DNA of 38,983 bases, from NCBI GenBank assembly GCA_030539405.1, contig JAUNSA010000008.1, forward strand, positions 1 through 38,983, given 5' to 3'. Source of the stretch: Propionibacteriaceae bacterium (lineage in GTDB: Bacteria; Actinomycetota; Actinomycetes; Propionibacteriales; Propionibacteriaceae). Position numbers and translations under genes: made by a program. Below the pieces are notes generated by a model. The model saw only the letters and a program-made list of their open reading frames with translations, was not told the origin of the DNA and did not search any database. Of the stretch, positions 32,470-38,983 are shown one piece after another; the first letter of the stretch is position 1; each line of letters begins with the position of its first letter.

Positions 32470-32475
32470 CGGCGG

Positions 32476-33027
32476 GTGCCCCTCGCCACCGCCGACGACG
32501 TCCGGAACGCCCGCCGGATCCTCGTCCACGGGGTCACCGGGTCCGGAAAGTCGACCGCCGCGCTGGCGTTGGGCGGACGCCTCGGGCTGCCGGTCCACCT
32601 GGCCGACGACGCGTTCGGCTGGCTGCCCGGGTGGGTGCAGCGCCCCGCCGACGAGATGCGCGCCCTGGCGGCCGCGGCCGCAGCCGAGCCCGAGTGGGTG
32701 TTCGACACGGCCTACAGCACCTTTCGGGACCTGGTCGAGCCGCGTGCCGACGTAATCGTCGGCCTGGACTACCCCCGCTGGCTGAGCCTGGGTCGCCTGC
32801 TGCGCCGCACGGTGCACCGCATCGCGACCCAGGAGCCGGTCTGCAACGGCAACACCGAGGACTGGCGGGCCCTGGTGTCGAAGGAGTCGATCATCGTGTG
32901 GCACTTCCGCTCCTTCGCGCGCAAGCGGACCGTGATGCGGGCCTGGGCGGCGCGCCCCGAGGGACCGCCGGTGCTGTTGCTGCGCCGACCGCGCGACCTG
33001 GACCGGCTGCTCAGCTCGCTGGGCTGA
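32476..33027 (+). CDS. P-loop nucleoside-kinase-like protein (topology-modulation/FlaR-like)
   Basis: A 183-residue protein. The P-loop is GVTGSGKST (19-27). Downstream, LGLPVHLADDAFGWLPGWVQRP and VFDTAYSTFRDLVEPRADVIVGLDYPR resemble the adenylate-kinase-like 'topology modulation' proteins. An Arg-rich segment RLLRRTVHR looks like a lid. The substrate is unknown. The GTG start is fixed by a -10 box 6 nt upstream. The 3' end overlaps the convergent HAD gene by 17 bp. Confidence 0.78.
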   Translation: MPLATADDVRNARRILVHGVTGSGKSTAALALGGRLGLPVHLADDAFGWLPGWVQRPADEMRALAAAAAAEPEWVFDTAYSTFRDLVEPRADVIVGLDYPRWLSLGRLLRRTVHRIATQEPVCNGNTEDWRALVSKESIIVWHFRSFARKRTVMRAWAARPEGPPVLLLRRPRDLDRLLSSLG

Positions 33028-33847
33028 GCCCGAGCAGGCGCTCGATCACCACCGACACCCCATCGGCCTCGTGGTGCAGGGTGACCTCGTCGGCGGCCTC
33101 CTTGGCCCCGACCACCGCATTGCCCATGGCGACCCCGAGCCCCGCCCAACGGAGCATCTCGACGTCGTTGAGGTTGTCGCCGAAGGTGACCACCTCGGCC
33201 GGCTCGATGCCCCGGTCGGCCGCGAACCGGGCCAGGGCGCTGGCCTTGGACACTCCCGCTCGCCCGATCTCCAGGAAGGGGGCGCCGGACGTCGTCGGGT
33301 GCGTCCCCGGCACGGCCAGGTCGCGGGCGACCTGGAGCATCTGCTCGGGAGCGAGCCCCGGGTCGGGGTGCTGCACGACCAGCTTCAACGACGGCTCGGC
33401 CAGGACCTCGTCCAGGTCGGCGAAGCGGTGGGTGACCGGCCACAGCGCGTTCTCGGCACCGGGATCCTGTTCGCCGACGTAGCCGTGCTGGGCGACGTAC
33501 TCATTACCTGCTTGGCGCACCGACACCACGCGGGCGTCCGGGAACGCCGCGAGCATCGCGTGGGCGATGGTGGTCTGGGCCTCGACGTCGAGGAGTTCCT
33601 CGAACAGGACGTCGCGGGTCGCCAGGTCCACCGCGACGGCCCCGTTGGAGCCGACCACGAAACCCTCCAGGGGCGAGCCGACCACGATGGCGCCGATCGA
33701 GTAGGGCTGGCGTCCGGAAATGGCCAGGACGTCGATGCCCGCCTCCTTGGCAGCCGCGAACGCGGCCCGGTTGCGGGCGCTGATCGTGCGGTGGTCGGAG
33801 CGCACCAGCGTGCCGTCCACATCCGTCGCGATCAGGCGGACGCCCAC
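33011..33847 (-). CDS. Cof-type HAD-superfamily phosphatase
   Basis: A 278-residue hydrolase of HAD subclass IIB. Motif I is ATDVDGTLV, with nucleophile D9 and acid D11; motif II is AISGRQ; the late Lys is in SKASALARFAADRGI; motif IV is TFGDNLNDVEMLRWAGLGVAMGNA. Such enzymes remove phosphate from sugar phosphates or cofactors such as FMN and PLP. The GTG start at 33847 lies one base after the recR stop, with a GGTGGGGG site. Confidence 0.9.
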   Translation of the reverse strand: MGVRLIATDVDGTLVRSDHRTISARNRAAFAAAKEAGIDVLAISGRQPYSIGAIVVGSPLEGFVVGSNGAVAVDLATRDVLFEELLDVEAQTTIAHAMLAAFPDARVVSVRQAGNEYVAQHGYVGEQDPGAENALWPVTHRFADLDEVLAEPSLKLVVQHPDPGLAPEQMLQVARDLAVPGTHPTTSGAPFLEIGRAGVSKASALARFAADRGIEPAEVVTFGDNLNDVEMLRWAGLGVAMGNAVVGAKEAADEVTLHHEADGVSVVIERLLGLSPAS

Positions 33848-33848
33848 C

Positions 33849-34448
33849 TCACACCCCCACCTGGCGGCGTCCGGCGAAGGCACGCCCGAGGGTGACCTCG
33901 TCGGCGAACTCCAGGTCGCCGCCCACCGGCAGGCCGGACGCCAACCGCGAGATCGTGATGCCCGTGGGGGCCAGCAGCCGGGTCAGGTAGGTGGCGGTGG
34001 CCTCGCCCTCCACGTTGGGGTCCGTGGCGAGGATGACCTCGGTCACGACCGGCCCCGAGAGGCGGCGGAGCAGTTCGGCGACGTGCAGGTCCTCGGGACC
34101 CACGTGGTCGATGGGGCTGATCGCGCCGCCGAGCACGTGGTAGAGGCCCCGGAACTCGCGCGTGCGCTCGATCGCGGCGACGTCCTTGGACTCCTCGACC
34201 ACGCAGACCGTGGACTGGTCGCGGCGCGGGTCGCGGCAGATGCGGCACGTGGTCTCCTCGGCCACGTTGAAGCAGATGTCGCAGAACCGCACCTTGTCGG
34301 CGACCTCGCGCAGGGCGTCCGCGAGGCGGTCGACGTCCTCACGATCGGCGTTCATCAGGTGGAACGCGATGCGCTGGGCGCTCTTGGGGCCGACGCCGGG
34401 AAGGCGTCCGAGCTCGTCGATCAGCGCCTGGATGGGGCCTTCGTACAC
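33849..34448 (-). CDS. recR: Recombination mediator RecR
   Basis: A 199-residue protein of the RecFOR gap-repair pathway. The helix-hairpin-helix [11 protein letters not shown] (16-26), the zinc finger C56-X2-C59-X8-C68-X2-C71, and the Toprim domain from VCVVEE (81-86) with [15 protein letters not shown] are all present. Length is normal. It starts 10 bp after ybaB, and the HAD gene follows with a 1-bp gap. Confidence 0.97.
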   Translation of the reverse strand: MYEGPIQALIDELGRLPGVGPKSAQRIAFHLMNADREDVDRLADALREVADKVRFCDICFNVAEETTCRICRDPRRDQSTVCVVEESKDVAAIERTREFRGLYHVLGGAISPIDHVGPEDLHVAELLRRLSGPVVTEVILATDPNVEGEATATYLTRLLAPTGITISRLASGLPVGGDLEFADEVTLGRAFAGRRQVGV

Positions 34449-34458
34449 TCCGCCGGCC

Positions 34459-34782
34459 TCAGAAGGGCATGCCGGGGATCTGCGGCATGGCGGCCGCGGC
34501 CAGCGCCTGGACCTGGGCGTTGGCGTCCCTCATTGCGGCGACGATGAGGTCGCCGAGCGTCTCGGTGTCGTCCGGGTCGGCCGCCTCGGGGGCGATGGCC
34601 ACCTCGGTGACCTCGCCGGCGCCGGTCATCGTGACCCGGACCAGGTCGCCACCGGCCCGGCCGGTCACGGTCTTGCCCGCCAGCTCGGACTGCGCGTTGG
34701 CCATCTGCTCCTGCATCGCCTGAGCCTGTGCGAGCAGGGCGTTCATGTCGAACCCGCCGCCCTCGGTGCCGAACATCGACAT
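34459..34782 (-). CDS. YbaB/EbfC nucleoid-associated protein
   Basis: A 107-residue DNA-binding protein. The N-terminal part has a Gly-rich lead then [24 protein letters not shown], followed by the YbaB core ([18 protein letters not shown]). Family members form dimeric 'tweezers' on DNA and are almost always beside recR and dnaX. The ATG at 34782 has a GAAGGAGG site. A TACGAT -10 box (34807-34812) predicts a leader of about 18 nt. Confidence 0.93.
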   Translation of the reverse strand: MSMFGTEGGGFDMNALLAQAQAMQEQMANAQSELAGKTVTGRAGGDLVRVTMTGAGEVTEVAIAPEAADPDDTETLGDLIVAAMRDANAQVQALAAAAMPQIPGMPF

Positions 34783-34806
34783 CGGTGCCTCCTTCACGTC
34801 CCCCTC

Positions 34807-34812
34807 ATCGTA
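34807..34812 (-). promoter_or_regulatory. -10 box of ybaB-recR (TACGAT)
   Basis: TANNNT match with predicted start about 34800. It shows that ybaB-recR can be expressed without dnaX. Confidence 0.45.
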
Positions 34813-34838
34813 GGTGATGCCGGCGGGGGTGGCGTGGG

Positions 34839-34844
34839 TACAGT
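34839..34844 (+). promoter_or_regulatory. -10 box of the small lipoprotein gene (TACAGT)
   Basis: TACAGT predicts a start near 34851. The leader is then about 12 nt and consists almost only of the AAGGAGGA ribosome site. Confidence 0.45.
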
Positions 34845-34862
34845 GGCAGCAAGGAGGACGCC

Positions 34863-35222
34863 ATGAATCGCAGCACACCTGTCTCGTCAGCCGTCCGCAC
34901 GATCGCGCTCGGCCTGCTCATCACTCCCCTGCTGGCCGCCTGCGGGACGCCCTCGGGTGAACCCGCCCACAGCCCCGAGGTCCAGGCGGCCATCGCCGCC
35001 GAGGCCCAACGCAGCGGCGTCAGCGAGGACGCCGTCTCGGTCGTCTCGCTCAACGACGTCGAATGGCCCAACGCCGCCCTGGGCTGCCCCCAGCCGGGCA
35101 TGGTCTACGCCCAGGTCGTCACCACCGGCAAGCACCTGGTCCTGTCCGCCAACGGCGAGGAGGCCAGCTACCACGCCGGCGACGGTGAGTTCAGCTACTG
35201 CGCCGACCCGCAGGTCCCCTGA
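34863..35222 (+). CDS. Small lipoprotein of unknown function
   Basis: A 119-residue lipoprotein (LLAAC, C27). The mature part has a helical stretch (VQAAIAAEAQRSGVSED) and a conserved-looking beta region EWPNAALGCPQPGMVYAQVVTTGKHLVL. This W-x-GCP-x-PGM-Y pattern occurs in small secreted actinobacterial proteins without known function; the two remaining Cys (about 75 and 114) could form a disulfide. The ATG has an AGGAGG site. It lies on the opposite strand between ybaB and dnaX and ends 2 bp from the dnaX stop. Confidence 0.72.
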   Translation: MNRSTPVSSAVRTIALGLLITPLLAACGTPSGEPAHSPEVQAAIAAEAQRSGVSEDAVSVVSLNDVEWPNAALGCPQPGMVYAQVVTTGKHLVLSANGEEASYHAGDGEFSYCADPQVP

Positions 35223-35224
35223 CC

Positions 35225-37696
35225 TCAGGTCGGGTTCGGGGGCTCCTCCTCACCGATCAGTTGGGCACCGAGGTGCTTGGTGAGGAGTTCGTCGGCGGCC
35301 GTGGACGTGTCGTCGAGGTCGATATCGTCGGGTGACTCGGTCGCCCCCTCGTCCTCGTCGGTGACCCCCACCTGCGTCGGCTGGATGTTGGCGCGCGCCC
35401 GCTCGGCCGCACTCGGTTGGTTCGGGGCTGGTGCCTGCGACGGGGGCTCCGCCTGCGTCGGGGCGGACGCCGGGGTCGGCTCCGGAGCGGGGGCCGCATC
35501 GAACTCGGGGGCTGCCTCGGACGCCGGGGGTGCGTCGGCCGCGATCGTCTTGATCGTCGGGGCCACGCCCAACACCTGCAGCACGGCCTCCCGGACGACC
35601 TGATCGCTGCCGCCGCGGGAGAAGCTCTCCCACGCACCGGCATTGTTGAACGCCAGCGTCAGCACGCCGTCGGTGAAGTCGTGCACCTGCGCGTTCTCCC
35701 GGACCGCGATCCACGTCACACGGCGGCGCCCCTTGATCGCCTCGAGCACGTCCGGCCACTGGCTGCGCACCTGGGCGGTGTTCAACACGGCCGGGTCGGC
35801 CCCGGACGCCGCGGGCGCCGATGGGGGGTTCTGCGCGGGGTTCGGTGTGGGCGCCTGGGCCGGTGCCGGGGCGCTGGGCTCCTGCTGGCTTGGGGCCTGC
35901 TGCCGGGGTGCTTGCTGAGGTGCCGCGGGAGGGGCGTCCGGCCACGGGGCAGCCCACGGATCCGCCGACTGTTGCTGTGGCGGCTGCTCCGGCCGGCGCT
36001 GCGGTTGCTCCGGTCGCTGCGACGGCTGCTCGGGCTGCCGCGCTGTCTGGCGCGCCGGTTGCTCCGGCTCTCGCGTCGGCTGCGCCTGCTCGGGCCGCGG
36101 CGCTGGTGCTGGTGCCTGGCTCGGGGCAGGAGCGGGGGCTGACTGCGCCGGTTGCGGACGCGGTGCATGCGTACCCTCGGCGCCGTCGCCGGCGATCTGC
36201 AGGCGACGCTCGATGCGGTCGAGGCGCGCGTGCACCCCGCGGTCGTCGACGTCGGCCCCGGGCAGCAGCACCCGGGCGCACATCAGCTCCAGGTGGAGAC
36301 GCGGCGCCGTGGTGCCGCGCATGTCCGTCAGCCCCTGGGCCATCACCTCGGCGGCCCGGGTCAGCTCGCCCCGACCCAGCCCGTTGGCCTGCGTGGTCAG
36401 CCGCTCACCCTGGTCGGCCGCCACGTCGACCAGGCCGCTGGCCAAGGCGTCCGGAACCGCCGCGACGACAATCAGGTCGCGGAGGCGCCGCAGGAGATCC
36501 TCGGCGAAGCGGCGCGGATCCTGCCCGACCTCGATGACCTTGTCGATGCAGGCGAACACCCCGTGCGCATCACCGGCGGCGAAGGCGTCCACGATCTCGT
36601 CCAGCAGGCTGTCGGGGGTGTAACCGAGCAGGGCCGTGGCCTGGGCGTAGGAGACGCCGGACGCAGCCGCGCCGCCGAGCAGCTGGTCCAGCACCGACAG
36701 GGAGTCACGCACCGAACCGGCGCCCGCCCGGACCACCAGCGGAAGCACCGTCGGATCGACCTGGACACCCTCGGCGGCGCAGAGCTCGGAGAGGTACTGC
36801 GTCAGCGTGCGCGGCGGGACGAGACGGAACGGGTAGTGGTGCGTGCGGGACCGGATCGTCCCGATCACCTTCTCCGGCTCGGTGGTGGCGAAGATGAACT
36901 TCACGTGCGGCGGCGGCTCCTCGACGACCTTCAGCAAGGCGTTGAAGCCCTGCGGCGTCACCATGTGCGCCTCGTCGATGATGTAGATCTTGTAGCGGCT
37001 GTGGACCGGGGCGAAGAACGCCCGCTCGCGCAGGTCGCGCGCCTCGTCGACACCGCCGTGGGAGGCGGCGTCGATCTCGATGACGTCGATGCTGCCGGTG
37101 CCGCCGCGGGCCAGGTCGCGGCAACTCTGGCAGGTGCCGCACGGCGTCGGGGTCGGACCCTGCTCGCAGTTCAGGCAGCGGGCCAGGATGCGCGCGCTGG
37201 TGGTCTTGCCACAACCGCGCGGGCCGCTGAACAGGTAGGCGTGGTTGACGCGGTTGTTGGTCAGGGCGCGCTGGAGCGGCTCGGTGACGTGCTCCTGCCC
37301 GATCACCTGGTCGAACGTGTCGGGCCGGTAGCGACGGTAGAGCGCCAGCGGGGCGTCCGCGGGCCTCGGCGGAGCCTCCGGGGCGGGGGTGGCCGGCGGT
37401 GGAGCCAGCTCCGCCTCCTCCTCGGCGTCCTCAACGTCGTCAGCACCGTTGGCACTGTCGGCCTCGTCCGTGTCGTCTGTCTCGAGCTCCTCAGGATCGA
37501 TCGGGATCTCGTCCATCTCGTCCAGCTCGACATCCATCTCCGGGTCATCGACCGGTGTCGGCTCGGTGGGCAGGATCAGCTCGTCCGGCTCGGTGCCGAA
37601 CAGGTCGGGGCCCTCCTGCTCGAAGGCCGGCAGGCCGTCATCGACGACGTCACCTTCGTCGTCGTCGAACAGGCCACCCATCACGTCTTGTGCCAC
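35225..37696 (-). CDS. dnaX: DNA polymerase III subunit tau (DnaX) with acidic N-terminal extension
   Basis: An 823-residue clamp-loader subunit. Residues 1-116 are an unusual acidic, Pro-ending extension. The AAA+ domain starts near LALYRRYRPDTFDQVIGQ (118-135), with Walker A GPRGCGKTT (158-166), zinc ligands C177, C186, C189, C192, and Walker B IYIIDEAHM. The SRC motif reads SRT. Domain III follows, then a Pro/Gln-rich linker with RPEQP-type repeats and a folded C-terminal tau region (about 640-720). The start GTG 37696 is 7 nt after TAGGGT. No slippery site for a gamma product was seen. Confidence 0.93.
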   Translation of the reverse strand: MAQDVMGGLFDDDEGDVVDDGLPAFEQEGPDLFGTEPDELILPTEPTPVDDPEMDVELDEMDEIPIDPEELETDDTDEADSANGADDVEDAEEEAELAPPPATPAPEAPPRPADAPLALYRRYRPDTFDQVIGQEHVTEPLQRALTNNRVNHAYLFSGPRGCGKTTSARILARCLNCEQGPTPTPCGTCQSCRDLARGGTGSIDVIEIDAASHGGVDEARDLRERAFFAPVHSRYKIYIIDEAHMVTPQGFNALLKVVEEPPPHVKFIFATTEPEKVIGTIRSRTHHYPFRLVPPRTLTQYLSELCAAEGVQVDPTVLPLVVRAGAGSVRDSLSVLDQLLGGAAASGVSYAQATALLGYTPDSLLDEIVDAFAAGDAHGVFACIDKVIEVGQDPRRFAEDLLRRLRDLIVVAAVPDALASGLVDVAADQGERLTTQANGLGRGELTRAAEVMAQGLTDMRGTTAPRLHLELMCARVLLPGADVDDRGVHARLDRIERRLQIAGDGAEGTHAPRPQPAQSAPAPAPSQAPAPAPRPEQAQPTREPEQPARQTARQPEQPSQRPEQPQRRPEQPPQQQSADPWAAPWPDAPPAAPQQAPRQQAPSQQEPSAPAPAQAPTPNPAQNPPSAPAASGADPAVLNTAQVRSQWPDVLEAIKGRRRVTWIAVRENAQVHDFTDGVLTLAFNNAGAWESFSRGGSDQVVREAVLQVLGVAPTIKTIAADAPPASEAAPEFDAAPAPEPTPASAPTQAEPPSQAPAPNQPSAAERARANIQPTQVGVTDEDEGATESPDDIDLDDTSTAADELLTKHLGAQLIGEEEPPNPT

Positions 37697-37703
37697 GCCA
37701 CGC

Positions 37704-37709
37704 ACCCTA
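37704..37709 (-). promoter_or_regulatory. -10 box of dnaX (TAGGGT, 7 nt before GTG)
   Basis: It selects GTG 37696 among several in-frame candidates (TTG 37726, GTG 37705, GTG 37696, ATG 37681), because only this one has the 7-nt spacing seen at other genes here. Confidence 0.5.
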
Positions 37710-37747
37710 CTGGGTCGGTCTGACAATCAGCCGGGCGGGACGTGGAA

Positions 37748-37835
37748 GGGCCCCCGCGCACCTGACAGAGCTCACTGACCCTTGCTGCCTTCCGGCCCTG
37801 GGGGAGTTGGGCGAGGTACCACCGCGCGGGGACCC
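37748..37835 (-). ncRNA. ffs: Signal recognition particle RNA (4.5S type)
   Basis: The minus strand contains the SRP core GGCCGGAAGGCAGCAAGGG (apical GGAAG loop and symmetric loop). Terminal strands GGGTCCCCGCGC and GCGCGGGGGCCC pair over 12 positions. About 88 nt, the short bacterial form without Alu domain. It binds Ffh for co-translational targeting. Position between dnaX and the next gene is usual in actinobacteria. Confidence 0.95.
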
Positions 37836-37842
37836 GACCATG

Positions 37843-37848
37843 AGCATA
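37843..37848 (-). promoter_or_regulatory. -10 box of SRP RNA (TATGCT)
   Basis: TATGCT, 7 nt, then the first paired base of the SRP RNA at 37835. The structure-defined 5' end independently supports the 7-nt spacing rule used for leaderless genes in this window. Confidence 0.6.
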
Positions 37849-38661
37849 TCAGGGTGCGCTGATGCTCAACCGTGAGGTCGCCAACACCGGCAGCTTCTCC
37901 CGCGCCTGCGTGAGGGCCTCGGCGTCCACGTCGACGACGAGCAGCTCGGAGGCGGCACCGGCCTCGGCCAGCACCTCGCCGAGCGGGCTGACCGCCAGGC
38001 TGTGGCCGATGCCGGTCGGGGAGCCCTTCTTGACCTCGTGGCCGACGGTGGTCGGATCGGCCTGTCCGGCCGCGAGGATGAAGCACGTCGAGTCCAGGGC
38101 GCGGGCGACGCACAGGGCACGCCACTGCTCGGCCTTGCCAGGACCGTTGGCCCATGACGCCGGGACGAGGATCACCTCGGCGCCCGCGTGCGCCAGATGC
38201 TTGAACAGTTCGGGGAACCGCACGTCGTAGCAGGTGGCCAGGCCGATGCTCAGCCCGCCGACCTCCACGATGACGGGGGTGTCGCCGGCCTCCATGTGCC
38301 GCGACTCCTCGAAGCCCCAGGCGTCGAAGAGGTGGATCTTGTCGTACGTCGCGAGGAGGTCACCCGTGGCATCGATGACGAGCACCGTGTTGCGGGCCTT
38401 GCCGTCGGCTCCCGGGGTGAACATGCCGGCCACCACGGCGATGCCGTGCTCGCGTGCGGCGTCCCGCACGCCGGTGGCCCACTCGCCGTCCACCGGCTGG
38501 GCCACGGCTGCCGAGCGCGTCGCGAAGCTGGCCATGGTGGCCTCGGGGAACACGACGAGGTCCGCGCCGGCCTCCCGCGCGCGTGCGGTGTACTCACCGA
38601 CGAGGTCGAGGTTGGCGCGCGGCTCGGTGCTCGCGACGATCTGGGCCAAGGCGATGCGCAT
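37849..38661 (-). CDS. Carbon-nitrogen hydrolase (nitrilase superfamily), omega-amidase/Nit-like
   Basis: A 270-residue hydrolase with triad E40 (VVFPEAT), K108 (ATYDKIHLFD) and C144 (GLATCYDVRFPE). The KIHLFD and CYDVRFPELF patterns are those of the Nit/omega-amidase branch, which includes deaminated-glutathione amidase, so a metabolite-repair role is plausible. The start MRIALAQIVAS is the family norm; an ATG 69 bp upstream adds an atypical head. It is a different branch from the nitrilase at 7050-7898. Stop lies just upstream of the SRP promoter. Confidence 0.88.
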   Translation of the reverse strand: MRIALAQIVASTEPRANLDLVGEYTARAREAGADLVVFPEATMASFATRSAAVAQPVDGEWATGVRDAAREHGIAVVAGMFTPGADGKARNTVLVIDATGDLLATYDKIHLFDAWGFEESRHMEAGDTPVIVEVGGLSIGLATCYDVRFPELFKHLAHAGAEVILVPASWANGPGKAEQWRALCVARALDSTCFILAAGQADPTTVGHEVKKGSPTGIGHSLAVSPLGEVLAEAGAASELLVVDVDAEALTQAREKLPVLATSRLSISAP

Positions 38662-38734
38662 GGACCCATTCGACGTGGTCAGCGCCCGCCCGTCAATGGC
38701 CGACGTCCGATTGGGACGGAACGTGAGCATCGTC

Positions 38735-38740
38735 TACGAT
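38735..38740 (+). promoter_or_regulatory. Promoter of tRNA-Ser (TTGGGA - 18 bp - TACGAT)
   Basis: -35-like TTGGGA at 38711-38716 and -10 TACGAT at 38735-38740. Seven nt later is 38748, the first base of the mature tRNA. Confidence 0.55.
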
Positions 38741-38747
38741 GTCCGAC

Positions 38748-38835
38748 GGAGGATTCGCCTAGAGGCCTATGGCGCTCGGTTGGAAACCGGGTTGGGTTCA
38801 CGCCCTCACGAGTTCGAATCTCGTATCCTCCGCCA
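38748..38835 (+). tRNA. tRNA-Ser (anticodon GGA)
   Basis: Acceptor GGAGGAT pairs with ATCCTCC, discriminator G, encoded CCA. The anticodon stem CTCGG/CCGGG holds loop TTGGAAA with anticodon GGA, reading TCC/TCT serine codons. A long variable arm (class II) with GGGTT and CACGCCC segments is present. T-arm GAGTTCGAATCTC. 88 nt. Confidence 0.97.
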
Positions 38836-38836
38836 C

Positions 38837-38871
38837 GCGTTCCCCCTCATCATCGAGGGGGAACGCTTTTT
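38837..38871 (+). terminator. Rho-independent terminator after tRNA-Ser
   Basis: GCGTTCCCCCTC pairs with GAGGGGGAACGC (12 bp, loop ATCATC), followed by TTTTT. It is the only textbook T-run terminator in the window. Confidence 0.95.
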
Positions 38872-38893
38872 CATGCCCTGGGCCCCACCACCA

Positions 38894-38980
38894 CACCGGA
38901 AGCCAGCACGCGATGTCGGGCGTCGCCTCGGCTGAGCGCACGAATCCAGCGCCGCGCGCAACGCGTGCTGGCTTCCGGTG
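38894..38980. repeat. 19-bp perfect inverted repeat with 49-bp spacer
   Basis: CACCGGAAGCCAGCACGCG at 38894-38912 and its exact reverse complement at 38962-38980. The spacer has no clear gene. It lies 23 bp beyond the tRNA-Ser terminator and touches the window edge, so its full extent is unseen. Confidence 0.8.
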
Positions 38981-38983
38981 GGC

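Noticed and set aside
35940-36130. Repeats in the middle of dnaX as a CRISPR or tandem-repeat array
   Set aside because: They are imperfect codon repeats of Pro/Gln/Glu/Arg (RPEQP-type) in the normal tau linker, in frame with no spacers.
36600-37320. Programmed frameshift in dnaX giving a gamma subunit
   Set aside because: No A-run slippery sequence with a following hairpin was found on the coding strand.
37849-38730. Upstream ATG (38730) as the nitrilase start
   Set aside because: It adds 23 residues without similarity to the family, whose proteins begin MRIALAQ.

Overview
The window is high-GC DNA (about 70% G+C, very strong third-position GC, many GTG starts and 1-11 bp gene overlaps) from an actinobacterium. 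Content and gene order (Ssd-TadABC, WhiB4 next to a PASTA-containing PBP, actinobacterial ileS T-box, dnaX/YbaB/RecR, short SRP RNA) fit Actinomycetota. A propionibacterial relative is my guess, not something the sequence proves. No insertion sequence, prophage or CRISPR array was seen.

Layout. 1-3906 (-): end-on Flp/Tad pilus cluster (ssd, tadA, tadB, tadC, then the start of a DUF4244 pilin-like gene that runs off the window). 3907-4038: divergent promoter region with two DnaA boxes. 4039-5360 (+): methyltransferase and holin-like/DUF1469 membrane protein. 5342-7030 (-): GH13 alpha-glucosidase. 7050-7898 (+): nitrilase-family amidohydrolase. 7909-10478 (-): coupled operon DUF4177 > RidA > nth > TlpA-like lipoprotein > CoA-pyrophosphatase Nudix, with whiB4-like just upstream (10522-10791). 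10971-14284 (+): bifunctional PBP and metallophosphoesterase, then tRNA-Pro(CGG) and an IclR regulator. 15253-20302 (-): TPP riboswitch-controlled thiBPQ with an FMN reductase and a Tat-exported protein behind it. 20333-21592 (-): aspartate kinase with an internal beta-subunit start. 21723-26226 (+): DUF1707 protein, permuted lipoate ligase, OafA-type acyltransferase, lipoprotein hydrolase. 26255-29826 (-): small acidic protein and ileS with a T-box. 29852-30034 (+): small membrane protein. 30038-32427 (-): ThrE-type exporter and a quinone-oxidoreductase-like protein. 32476-33027 (+): P-loop kinase-like protein. 33011-34782 (-): HAD phosphatase, recR, ybaB. 34863-35222 (+): lipoprotein. 35225-37835 (-): dnaX and SRP RNA. 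37849-38661 (-): second nitrilase. 38748-38983: tRNA-Ser(GGA), a strong terminator and a 19-bp inverted repeat.

Overall the window is a housekeeping arc whose order resembles the M. tuberculosis Rv3656c-Rv3721c region (from memory), with lineage-specific inserts such as thiBPQ and the acyltransferase pair. Three signals stand out. Start codons and RNA 5' ends repeatedly lie 6-7 nt after a TANNNT -10 box, which implies many leaderless transcripts. DnaA boxes flank the ssd-tad operon. The octamer CGGACGCC/GGCGTCCG is strongly over-represented.
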